Source of the DNA: Psoroptes ovis
Lineage: Eukaryota; Arthropoda; Arachnida; Sarcoptiformes; Psoroptidae
Direction: 5' to 3'
DNA length: 64,000 nt
Assembly: GCA_002943765.1 (NCBI GenBank)
Contig: PQWQ01000018.1
Coordinates: 124,001-188,000 of the forward strand
In this document: piece after piece, positions 23,959 to 34,471 of the stretch
How positions within the stretch are numbered: the stretch's first letter is position 1
Layout: the number at the start of each line of letters is the position of its first letter
Made by a program: the position numbers and the translations under genes
Notes under the pieces: generated by a model
The model's database searches: none
What the model saw: the letters and a program-made list of their open reading frames with translations, nothing else
What the model was told of the DNA's origin: nothing

Positions 23959-25909
23959 CTACAAAATTAATCAATCATAATCAAAAATAACGAAGAAAAT
24001 AAATAAATAAATTCAATAAACTTGACCAGAAAAATGATTGATAATTTAAAACCTTATGCAATAAGAAGGAATTCAAAATGATTAATTGATTTTAAATGAT
24101 GTTTATAATCATAAATAAAAATATTGAATCCCATATTTATGAGGATATTTCTATGAATATTTAATTCAAAAAATCAAAAAATGGCCAAAATTAAATCCAA
24201 AGACACACACCGACACCCCAAGTGTACACTGATGATAATCAATTATCATTTTGTAATTGATATTTGATTAGGTAAGTATTTGGAAAATTAATTCATACAT
24301 AAATTGCATCAAGATAATTACAATAATGACAATATTCATTCATTCATATTTTCGTTTTTTGAGGCCATTTACAGATTAATTTTTAATTTGTTTTTTCCTG
24401 TATTTTCAAAATATTCTTTGCAAACATCATTACAATATCATCATAGCTATTACCATTATTATTATTATTATTAAAAATCGATTAATTGTGAAAAGGTCAA
24501 GATGATTGTTCAAAGTTGTCGTTCAATTAATCGTTATTCAAGAAGAATATCAGGTCAAATTTACTTAAGATGGAAAAAAATGTCATTTTGAATTAACCTT
24601 TTTATTTCTCTTCGTCTTATGTCTCTTTAGCCATCATCCTTATTTGTGAAATCATTGTTGAATGATGATTGATGATTGAAAGTTGTTCAACAAAAAAAAA
24701 AAATTCAAATTTTCCCGAAAAAAAATGACAAGTGAATTGGCTTCTCCCATTTTTTATACCATCTTTGAATGAATGAATGAATGATGATAATAATTAAAAA
24801 TGACCACGGTTAATTCGTGGTAATTAGGCTCATTCTTTTGATGGATTCTTAGCTTGAAATTACCAGAAGAAATTGCTCATTTCCTTAGTTGTTCAAATTT
24901 TTGATTCGGTAAAAATCTTTGCTAATTTGATTCGAAGTTTTCAAATTCATAATTCATTCATAAATCTTGCTGATGGTGATCGGTGGTGTCCAGTAGCCAT
25001 TGGTGAATCTTAACAATTGAAAACCAGTATTTTTCACTCTTAAGGTGATTACCTTGTCATTGTAATAATGGTAAATGATGATCATCATCATTGAAGATGA
25101 TTACGAATAGACAATAGCGTTTGTGTATGTGTGTGTGTGTGCATGTTCACCAATGAATATCACTTTGAATTGACCATTGAATCGAAACAGCAACAAATTT
25201 CGGTTGACAACCATGAAAATAATTACGCAATGATCATCATGATGTCCATGATCATTTCATAGCAGTGATTATAACAATGAATGAATGACATTCACTTTTA
25301 TTCAAATTTTCATTCATTTTTTTTTATTCTTCAATGAACTTGATTAAATTTGACATGATCATCAAATTGATTATCAAAAAATGTGCAAGAATGGATTATT
25401 TATGATGATATAACTAAAACAAGAAGATAATTGCCTGAGCAGCACATTGATGATGATCATGATGACCGGATATATGGTCAAACGATTTTTTTGGAATCAA
25501 AACAACAACCGAATTCTATTGAAATTAATTGAAAATGACAAGTATTCATGATTATATTCAAATAATTAATAGATTCTTTTATTAATTATGATTTTTTTTT
25601 AAAATAAGGCATCTTTCATTTGTTATTAAGGCACAAAGTTGTGAATACCATTTTAATAATTGATAATTTTAATAATAATTATCATTATTAATTACATAAT
25701 CATAGGTACAATTATGGGGGTGTGTGTTTCGTTGTGTAGTTCTGTGTATAATAAATGTTTTTTCTTTTTACAATTTGAGATCACAATTGGTTTTTTTGTT
25801 TTGAAGGCATTTAATAGTTTTCCAAATGGAATTTACAATTTTTTTTTACAAGATAATTCGTCCCTTTACAATGACCAGATTGGTTTTGAGCGTTATGACA
25901 TTACGCGAT
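23959..25909. other. Non-coding stretch downstream of the HES gene
   Basis: AT-rich DNA with (TG)n and GATCAT-type simple repeats, plus the presumed 3' UTR of the HES gene. No coding exon is supported. Confidence 0.6.
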
Positions 25910-27049
25910 TCACCATGGACGCCATACATTTTCATCATTCGTTGATTGATTGGTACGTGATTTTGATACAGTACAATCGACAGCCATTTCTAAATGATCA
26001 TCGATCATTTGATAATCATCACTACCTAATGGACTGATCATTTGTTCACTTGTATATGATGATATTGAACCGGGACTATTTAATTGTTGCATTCTAAGCG
26101 TTGATTGCTGTAAATTAAATTGATGATGATTAATTTTATTTCGATAAAATGATAAATCATTTGTTGTCAATGAAATTGGTTTTGATGATGATGGTGGTGA
26201 ATGTAAATTGAATGCAAATTGTGATGATAATGATGATGCTGATGATGGTGGTGGTGTTGTTGTTGTTGTCGTCGTTTGTTGTTGTTTAAAATGTTGATTT
26301 AAATCAACATCAGACATTAATGATGGTAAACGATTATTATTAATATCAGCAATTGGTTGTTGCTGTTGTTGTTGATTGCCATAAATATTTGGAATTTGTA
26401 CATGTAAATTGGTTGGCATACCAGGAAATGCAATCGTTTTTGATGATGGTGCTGCGATGGTTGTTGTTGGATTACCAACAAATTGTATAATGCCACCATT
26501 ATTTGACATTTGATTTAAACTATTTACACAATGATTCAAATGACCAAGAATACGTTGACGTAATGTTTGATCAAAACCATCAATTTGTCCCATATAACGG
26601 CCAACTTCATTTGCGCATTCGGTATAACCGGCACGATATTTATTCAAATTTGTTTGATCATTAACAATTGTTGCTGCAATTTGTTGGCGTTGTAATTTTT
26701 GTAAATGTCTTACAGTCATTTCAAGAATATCAGCTTTTTCCAACTTTGAATGTCTTGATGGATCTTTATTCAATGCGTCCAAAATCAGCGATTTCAATTC
26801 ATTGAGACTATTATTGATACGTGCACGACGTTTCTTTTCCATGATTGGTTTTGTAATCTGTTTTCGATAATGATAAATGGAAATCATAAAATTAATTTTC
26901 AAATTCTTCATAAAATTCATCAAAGAAAAATTTCAAAAATTTCAAAAAATACTTACACGTCGATGCTCGGAAGCTTTGGTCATCGGTTTAGGGCGAATCA
27001 TCATTTCATTGTTGGTCGATGATTCAACTGTTCCATGATTTGCAGTCAT
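25910..27049 (-). CDS. dpn: HES-family bHLH-Orange repressor, deadpan/hairy-like
   Basis: A transcriptional repressor of the Hairy/E(spl) class; family members recruit Groucho and act in neurogenesis and patterning. Two exons, 26957-27049 and 25910-26857, encode 346 aa; the intron follows the basic-region start EHRR. The basic helix-loop-helix has the class-defining proline (KPIMEKKRRARIN) and continues SKLEKADILEMTVRHLQ. An Orange domain follows (GYTECANEVGRYMGQIDG ... HLNHCVNSL). The C-terminus is WRPW, the Groucho tetrapeptide. The Orange-domain wording (ECANEV-RY, Q-DG, HLN-C-NSL) is closer to deadpan than to hairy as I remember them, so the symbol is a best guess. Between domain and tetrapeptide lie Gln, Ser and Thr runs. 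Its upstream DNA carries Su(H) and Hairy-type sites. Confidence 0.93.
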
Positions 27050-27537
27050 TTTGAGTGATTGGTTATTTGTCAGAATATTTTTTTACAGAAAAAAAATTTG
27101 ACAAGTCCAAAGGTTATGGAATTTGGGCTAAGTTTTTTTCAAAGTTTCTTAAAATTAATTTGAAAATGAAAATTTCAAATTTAAAATATTTTATCCCTGA
27201 CTATTCGTTTAAATAGTCTTAAAAAACAGAAAATTTTTGAGAACACACGACACACTTGTTGCTCCGCCTTGCTGCGCAATCTATGCATGGCTATGTTATA
27301 ACATTATGAATATAACCGAAAAAACCAAACCTTTCAAATTCATTCACATGAATGCCATCACTGTTTGTGTTTGTTTATTGTGAATGAAATCATAATCTGT
27401 AGGCATTTCTGTTCTCTCATATTGAATTGCGCTTGTTGTTGTTGTTGTTGTTTGTTGAATGAATGAATCAGATGGAATTTTCGCTTTGAAAACGGCTGCA
27501 TGCCACACATTACTTATGTGACCAGAAAACCCGAGAG

Positions 27538-27545
27538 CGTGGGAA
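27538..27545 (+). promoter_or_regulatory. Su(H)/CSL site 1
   Basis: CGTGGGAA, followed by CG. This is the closest site to the HES start, about 490 bp upstream. Confidence 0.6.
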
Positions 27546-27893
27546 CGAAATTTTTATTTTTTATTTTTTAATTCATTCAATCATTCTATTCATCATACAA
27601 GTCGCGCGAGTAAGCGCGCGCGCCTGCTTTTTGAATTCTTTTCAAATTCACATGCATGTGTGTGAGAGAATGTGCCGCCTGAGGTCAAAATAAAAAATAA
27701 AAATGCATGCAATCTGTTGAATATTATTGCAATGCAATGCATTACGCGCGGCAGGCAAGCAAAATGTATTCACACACAAACACATTCAATGCTTGAATAG
27801 CTGGTTGCTTGGCTAGTTTTTCCGAGTTTATTCAGTTGTTTGGTTGGCTGGTTGGTCGATTTCGAATGATATGGGAAACATTCGACAAGCACT

Positions 27894-27901
27894 TTCCCAC
27901 G
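27894..27901 (-). promoter_or_regulatory. Su(H)/CSL site 2
   Basis: TTCCCACG within AAGCACTTTCCCACGAT. The same 17 bases recur at site 3. Confidence 0.62.
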
Positions 27902-28106
27902 ATATCGACTTGGTTTTTTTTCTTTTTTAAGAAAATTGTTTTTTTTCTTATCAGAACAAACTGCGCGAGGCCAGTAACTAAAGCACATAAGAATATCAAC
28001 ATACCCCAAGTGTTTAGCTGGGGGATGCGTGAAGATAGTGAGAGAGGTCAATAGCGCACCACCATCACCACCACCAAACAGCCACCATTCACCAAATCAA
28101 TGAAAG

Positions 28107-28114
28107 GGCACGCG
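28107..28114 (+). promoter_or_regulatory. Hairy/HES-type C-site 1
   Basis: GGCACGCG followed by CT, matching nine of ten positions of the Hairy consensus GGCACGCGMC. Confidence 0.5.
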
Positions 28115-28238
28115 CTTTTTTTCATTGATAATACGCTCGCTATTTTGGCTTCATTGTAACAGTGCGACATGCGACTGACCATCTGACATACACATATGAT
28201 AATAATAATGGTGATGATGTTGATGGTCGATGAAGCAC

Positions 28239-28246
28239 TTTCCCAC
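28239..28246 (-). promoter_or_regulatory. Su(H)/CSL site 3
   Basis: TTCCCACG. It shares its left flank with site 2 and its right flank (TTTCCCACGATCTTTG) with site 4, in the same orientation. Confidence 0.62.
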
Positions 28247-28612
28247 GATCTTTGCAAAATGGACATGAAAACACAAAGCTGTTGCTTATCTTAATGTATT
28301 AAGATATTGTGTGGTCCATTGATATACATACACATCAATGTGAATATATGGTAACACACAGGTTATATATGCACATACGCACTATCGATGCAAAGGGCCA
28401 ACAACCGGACAATTTTGAAGATTGTATGCTCTTGACTATACCTTTAATAAATATGAATGACGGGTGTAATAAATGGTGATAATATTAATAATAATAATAG
28501 CAATACTTGTTGAATTCAGAGAAAAAGAAAACTGCACCTGTGTATGTTATTATAATGTGTATAAATATATGTGTGCCTATATGTCATTTTATTTATTGTA
28601 TAAAATGTTTGT

Positions 28613-28620
28613 TTCCCACG
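28613..28620 (-). promoter_or_regulatory. Su(H)/CSL site 4
   Basis: TTCCCACG followed by ATCTTTG, as at site 3. An E-box of proneural type lies about 75 bp away at 28535. Confidence 0.62.
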
Positions 28621-29643
28621 ATCTTTGACAAGGAAAAAATGAAGAGAAAATAAAAAAATTAAAACGGGCGCAACAGGGCAATTTTAAATCTTTTCATTTT
28701 GGTAACAGATGAAAATTCATTTCTTTACATGTTTCTACTCTTGAATACTTTTCGATGCTTCATATCAAAATCACCCGAAACAAAACCCTTTTTCTATTCA
28801 GAAACATTCAAAGATAACGATGATTTCTATCAACTCGATTCAATTGGATTCGATTCGATCTAATTAATTAAATTGTTTCTGATTTGATTCAACTCACTTT
28901 GATTTAGTTCAATTCAACTTCAATTTCAAAAAAAAAAATCAAAAATTCAAAGAAACGATTCCAATGATTCATCAGGAAAATCCGAATGAAATCACAAATC
29001 TAAAATTTATGAAAAAAAAGGCTTAACCCTTTGAGTACTCAAATTTCAAATTTTAATTAAAATTTTAAAATTTCAAATTTTTTCATTTTTCTTCGTGAAA
29101 ATTACAAAAAAAGGATCGATCAATTTAAAATTTTCATTTTCTTAAAGAAAAATAATTTCGATTCCAATCCAACACAAAAGCTAAAATCGATTAAATTTTA
29201 AATTTTAAATTCGATTTTCGAAAAAAAAGAAATGAATAAATGTTAAAAAAATAACTCGCGTGGCAAGGCTCAATCGTTGTTTTTCTTTTCGAAAAAAAAT
29301 TCATGGAAAAACAGATTCATAAACAGGTCACACGACATTTAGTATTGGTATTTCAATTTGAATTCATTTTTTTTCAGTTTTAATTCATTTTACTTCGATA
29401 TCAATCACTGATTGGAAAATAATCACACATACACAGACATTCATACACATAAACGATTGAAAACGACAGCGTGAGAACAAGGTGTGGTGGTGGTGGTGGT
29501 GGTGGTGTTGTCCACCATAACGACGACAATGACAACGATCATAGCGATGATGATGATATGGTGACACACCAGTGATTTTTTTCCCTTCAAATGATTGCTT
29601 TACCACCACATACACGCAGCGTAAATACACAGTACGCTGTTGA

Positions 29644-29651
29644 CGCGTGCC
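29644..29651 (-). promoter_or_regulatory. Hairy/HES-type C-site 2
   Basis: CGCGTGCC, which is GGCACGCG on the minus strand, flanked by TC. Confidence 0.5.
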
Positions 29652-29861
29652 ATCACGTTTAATTGTGTTGCGAATACGGAGAGTGAGCGAGAGATGGTGG
29701 GAGAAAATCTATTGATTATGATCATAATAATCATCATCATGATCATTATTTATCGTCAAGCTTCATTCATTCATTCATTCACCATTTCGTATTTCTCATA
29801 CATACGAACAAATAATAAATCTTTAAGACAATTTTCTTCTTCTACGAATTGCTTGCTTGAT

Positions 29862-29869
29862 CGTGGGAA
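29862..29869 (+). promoter_or_regulatory. Su(H)/CSL site 5
   Basis: CGTGGGAA followed by CTTC, similar in flank to site 6. Confidence 0.6.
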
Positions 29870-30489
29870 CTTCTCCGCCTTTTTTTTTTGCTCGAAGTCT
29901 TTTCACAAATCATTTAAATCATTGAATCAACAACGAATGAAAGCCAATTTCAAATTTCGATCAGGGATTTTATTACTGCTGTTGTTGTCGCTGTTTTTGC
30001 CCCGTTATTATAACCGATGTGACCTCACTTTTACTTTGACCCTTCACCTATGGAATGCATTTTTTATTGAAGTATTTTTTTTCTTTGTTTGAATGAATTC
30101 GATGGCCTTGGTACAAGATTTTCAATGATTTTTCTTTTACTTTGGTTGGCTTTTAGTCCCCTCATCATATGATCTTTGCTTTTGTTTTGATGAATGGGGG
30201 CCATCAAGACCAAGTGACCAGAAAAATGGCTCTAGGGGCTACAGGCGTGGTTTTCTCATGGATTTTTTCAATTCGTATTTTTTATTTTCACTGAAATAAT
30301 TTCACTGCTTTCACTGAAAGAATTTCGATTTTTTTTGAATGCAAATTTCAGCTTGGGCCACGTGTCAAATTGTTGCTGGTGTTGCTGATTTGCAAGGGAT
30401 GAGGTCAACATCAAAATAATACAAAATATGAACCATTGGGTCATAATGTAAACATACCTGAACAGTAAAACTTACTGGTTTGCAAGAAG

Positions 30490-30497
30490 TGTGGGAA
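30490..30497 (+). promoter_or_regulatory. Su(H)/CSL site 6
   Basis: TGTGGGAA, the other high-affinity variant, followed by CTTG. Confidence 0.6.
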
Positions 30498-30591
30498 CTT
30501 GCGCGACAATTTGTGTATTTGTTTTGTTAGTTGTTAGAAAGTGGACTAAAATTCCATTATAGAAAATGCATACAACATTTGAACATCTGCA

Positions 30592-30599
30592 TTCCCACG
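30592..30599 (-). promoter_or_regulatory. Su(H)/CSL site 7
   Basis: TTCCCACG, in opposite orientation to site 6 about 100 bp away. Confidence 0.6.
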
Positions 30600-30743
30600 C
30601 TTCTCGTCATCGAAAGAAAAAATGAATACCCACACTCATATGACCCTTGACAGTCAGCCAGAAAATATTTGTTGAATAGTAAAACGGCACACATGTGGTA
30701 CATGTAAAATTCCATTAGATATTATGTATTGAACAAGTGTGGC

Positions 30744-30751
30744 CGCGTGCC
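30744..30751 (-). promoter_or_regulatory. Hairy/HES-type C-site 3
   Basis: CGCGTGCC, with a CACGAG N-box eight bases further on at 30759. Both are binding words for HES-class proteins. Confidence 0.5.
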
Positions 30752-30793
30752 ACAATACCACGAGTCTGAAATCATATTTTTTTTGTTGCTGAG

Positions 30794-30801
30794 CGTGGGA
30801 A
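30794..30801 (+). promoter_or_regulatory. Su(H)/CSL site 8
   Basis: CGTGGGAAAGTG. The reverse complement of sites 2 and 3 reads the same twelve bases. Confidence 0.62.
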
Positions 30802-31001
30802 AGTGTTTATGATTAGAGATTTGATTCAATTTTTCAAATGACTGGCGCGATTTTTTAGTTTGTATTTGAATGAAATAATTTACGTTTTATCAATGATTTG
30901 CATGAATGAATATTGAATGTTTTAATGATAATTATGATTTTTAATTATAAAAAATATTTGAGAGAGTGGGAAAAATACAATTTAAATCAATTAAAATGAA
31001 T

Positions 31002-31934
31002 TTATTTAATTAATTTACGTCTACGTTCAATTTCTTGTGAATTTTTTACACTTTTTTGATATTTTTGTACTTGTTTCCAAATTGATAATTGTTGATCTTC
31101 AGGTATATGATTACGATATTCATTCATTAGATCGAATTTTTCTAGTTCATTTTGATGTTTCCATATTTTTATATAATTATAATCAGGCATATTTGGTAAT
31201 TTTTTGATACCTTGTAGATTTTGATATTCCCACCGAACTGTCCATGGCCATGGTTTCATTTCAACTTGGATCGTATTCACAGGTATTGGTTCTCCTGGTT
31301 TACGTGGAGGTTCTGGTGCTAAATCAAACGGTATTTCACTATATTCAGGTAAAGCATCTCGAAGATATAATAAATGTTCATCGATACGTTTTTCAAGTTT
31401 CAATACTTGTATTTCTTGTATACATGGATTATATAAATCATAACGTATTTCTACACCTTGTCCATTTACACGATTTCTCAGGGTAAAATTTGCGAATGTA
31501 CCTTGTCCATTACGTTCAATGCATATGCCTACAAACTTACTTAATTTTCCTGAAGCCCAATGATCAGTAATGGTTACGGCCATAATTGTGCCAACATAAA
31601 ATTCAGGTATATCAATATTCATACGACGCTTGATCATATCTTCACGTACAATCATTTCATAAACTGGATTCCTATATTCAGGATTTGTGATTGGTAGAAA
31701 TTCTGGATATGCAAATCGTAGTTCAGCTAATTCTTCAGGTATGATTGTTTTACCAAAAGATTTTCTAGCTCGTTGAATGATTGGATCATCACTGGTCTTC
31801 GATGGTTTAGGTAATGATTTTATTACCCATGGACGAAATGCATTTTTACGTATTTGCCTTTGAACATTCAGTGATACGGATGATTTTGAAACATGATTTA
31901 AAATGTTTACGAATGAATTATTTAAAAATTTCAT
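31002..31934 (-). CDS. mRpL19: Large ribosomal subunit protein bL19m, mitochondrial
   Basis: A mitochondrial ribosome large-subunit protein of 310 aa in a single exon. The N-terminal 30 residues are basic and poor in acidic residues, as expected for an import sequence. The bacterial L19 core follows at about 110-200: YVGTIMAVTITDHWASGK, then GICIERNGQGTFANFTLRN, then GVEIRYDLYNPCIQEIQVLK, and LYLRDALPEYS. The metazoan C-terminal extension (VEMKPWPWTVRWEY) is present. The gene starts 176 bp from the divergent COG6 start, so the two may share a promoter. Confidence 0.95.
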   Translation of the reverse strand: MKFLNNSFVNILNHVSKSSVSLNVQRQIRKNAFRPWVIKSLPKPSKTSDDPIIQRARKSFGKTIIPEELAELRFAYPEFLPITNPEYRNPVYEMIVREDMIKRRMNIDIPEFYVGTIMAVTITDHWASGKLSKFVGICIERNGQGTFANFTLRNRVNGQGVEIRYDLYNPCIQEIQVLKLEKRIDEHLLYLRDALPEYSEIPFDLAPEPPRKPGEPIPVNTIQVEMKPWPWTVRWEYQNLQGIKKLPNMPDYNYIKIWKHQNELEKFDLMNEYRNHIPEDQQLSIWKQVQKYQKSVKNSQEIERRRKLIK

Positions 31935-32110
31935 TTTAATCTTTGATTTTTTTCAAAATCAAAACAATTCAAAAAAAAAATCAGAATCACATGTTTGCAA
32001 ATTTTTTCCTGTTCATAAAATACGTCTTCGAATATTTGGTATTTTTATTGACACTAATCATCATCAATTTGGTTGTTTTTTTCTGGTTCAAGGTGATTTA
32101 ATGATCCAAA

Positions 32111-34182
32111 ATGAATCAAAATCCATCAAATCCGTTGGGTAAAAAGGTGGAAAAAATTCTAAACACCGAAATCGATCCAGTAAGTCTTTAATTTGATTAG
32201 AAAAATCATTAATAACGATTACAATTTCTCATCAACAGGACACATTAAATGCATTGAAAAATGTTTCGATATTGATTAATGATACAAATACAATACAAAC
32301 ACGAAGAAATTTACGTGCAAATATTGAAAAACAATCATTGATCATTAATGAACAATTTGTTAAACAATTTTCAAATGTTTATGAAAAATTTCAAAAATTA
32401 CAATCAACATTATTTTTAATTGATCATACATGTGATAAAATGATTGAAAAAATGAATCAACTAAAAGATGAGCAATCAAATTTTATTGAGAAATCAGAAC
32501 AAATCCAATCCGAATTGAATAGCTTGGATGAAAATGAAAAAATCTATGATGAATTTTCAAAGAATTTCTTATTGACCAATGATGAATTATCATTGATAAA
32601 TGCAAATGATGTTAAAATTGATGACAATTTTTTCAAATTATTAGATAAAATTCAATTGAATCAACAAAAAGCTAAAAATATATTGATTAATAATCAATTA
32701 TCATTGACCGGTGTTGAATTAATCGAACAAATGTCAAAATATAATGAAATATTAATGGCTAAATTATATCATTCAATCGTAAATGTATTGCGTACGATAA
32801 ATTTCGATTATTTAGAATTGAATTCAAATTTATTTATATCTTTGAAATATTTGCAAACAAATCATTTGCTATTCAAACATTGTATGGATGAATATGTTAT
32901 CGTACGACGTTCATCGATAACACATTCTTTTATTGAGGCGTTGACACGTGGTAACGCAAATAGTGGACAACAAGCGATCGAATTATATTCTTCAGATAGT
33001 GTTCGCTATATTCGTGATATGTTGTCATATTTACATCAATTATTTATATTTGAAAATGATATGCTTCGTACAATATTGAAATTATGTCAACATAATAATA
33101 GTGAACAATTTAATCGTACAATCATCTCATCATTAAGTGAAGGTATTATTCGTATATTAAAAATACGTATTGAAAATTGTTTAACATTCAATCAAGATCA
33201 AAGTAATAGTGAAAATTATAATAACGATAGCATTCAATCTACATTGAAATGTGTCAAAAATTTTTTCATTATAAAAAATATAATTAATTTTTATCTGAAC
33301 ACATTTAAGCAGCAATTAATGTTGGAAAATTGTCATTTTATATTGTTTTTGAATGAATTATTATTATCATCGGATAAAATTTGTTATAACACTTTGAAAT
33401 TTTATTGTACAAAATTAGACAAACAAATAACGATGAATTATTTGGAAAAGCAACAACCACAATTACAACAACAAAAATTTGTATTGAACTTTCAAAAGAT
33501 TCTGTTTTATTATATACAATTAATTCAAGAATTATTTGATAATAACAATAACAATTTGATGTATTTCAATGAAGAAGAACAAAAATTTGAAACTGAGAGA
33601 ATACTGACGATTGTCATCGAACAACTGAATCAAATAATAATAATAATATCAACAAAATTATTATCATCAATCGATATGACGATATTTTCATTGAATTGTT
33701 ATGAATATTTACATCAGATTCTCATCAAATACAGATTTACCGAATCATTCTCAACAAATTTGAAAACAAAAATTGATTCATTTATCGATATACTGGTCAA
33801 TGAACAATATAATCATATTATTAATTCATTAATGATCGATTCATTTTGTATTATCATTACTAACGATAAATCAACAAATTCAAACGATAATCTACCATTA
33901 TCTTCGAAAAATGGTTGTGATTCTATTACAATTATTTCATTCTTGAATTTATTCGATAAATTTTTAAATAATTCTAAACAATTTTTAATGAAACAAATTG
34001 ATGAAAATATTTATTATGATCAAATACTTCAAATAATATGGAAAAAATCACTGCAAGAAATTGTGAAAATTTATAATGAAATTTATAAAAATTTAATTGA
34101 TCCAAAAAACAAATACACAGACATAATGGAACATATTAAATATCGTCCCGAAGACGTGGAAAAGAAAATTTTAAATTTTTGA
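32111..34182 (+). CDS. COG6: Conserved oligomeric Golgi complex subunit 6
   Basis: A lobe-B subunit of the COG tether used in intra-Golgi retrograde traffic. Two exons, 32111-32179 and 32239-34182, give 670 aa, close to the usual length (about 650). The first exon supplies the conserved start NPLGKKVEKIL. Recognisable stretches are TRRNLRANIEKQSL, LINEQFVKQF, FLLTNDELSL, TGVELIEQM, ARRS-like VRRSSITHSFIEALTRG and YIRDMLSYLHQ. The C-terminal half is Asn/Gln rich and diverged. It is followed in tandem by nicalin after 289 bp. Confidence 0.95.
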
Positions 34183-34471
34183 AATTTCAAATTTTTTCAT
34201 AAAAAAACGATGCCATCGATTCTCATTGCCATCAATACAATCGATAATATTTTTTTTTCTTGCTATGCCCAAACACCAAAATAAATAAAAAAAATAATCC
34301 GGCGTTTTCTTATTTTTATTCAAATGATAATAAAAATAAAAAGTGAATATAAGCAAAACACATTTTTTTCATTCATTGAGATTTTTTTCCTGACAAAAAT
34401 TCTGTGATTTTTTCTCGATATTTTGTATGATTGATTGCTTTCATTGAATTCAAATAAAAATTCAATTAAAA

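Larger units (their letters stand above)
27050..31001. promoter_or_regulatory. Upstream regulatory region of the HES gene with Su(H)/CSL and Hairy-type sites
   Basis: Four kilobases with no supported coding sequence separate the HES start from the 3' end of mRPL19. They contain eight matches to the high-affinity Su(H) octamer YGTGGGAA, three GGCACGCG octamers typical of Hairy/HES binding, one CACGTG at 30359, one CACGAG N-box at 30759 and a proneural-type E-box (CACCTGT) at 28535. Local CpG-rich patches (27600-27750) contrast with the AT-rich flanks. Known HES genes are direct Notch targets through such sites; the assignment to this gene rests on proximity. Confidence 0.65.

Noticed and set aside
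29640..30092. 150-codon plus-strand frame in the HES upstream region
   Set aside because: It starts at TTG, is Ile and Phe rich from ATC/TTT repeats, and overlaps Su(H) site 5 and a Hairy-type site. Better explained as regulatory DNA.
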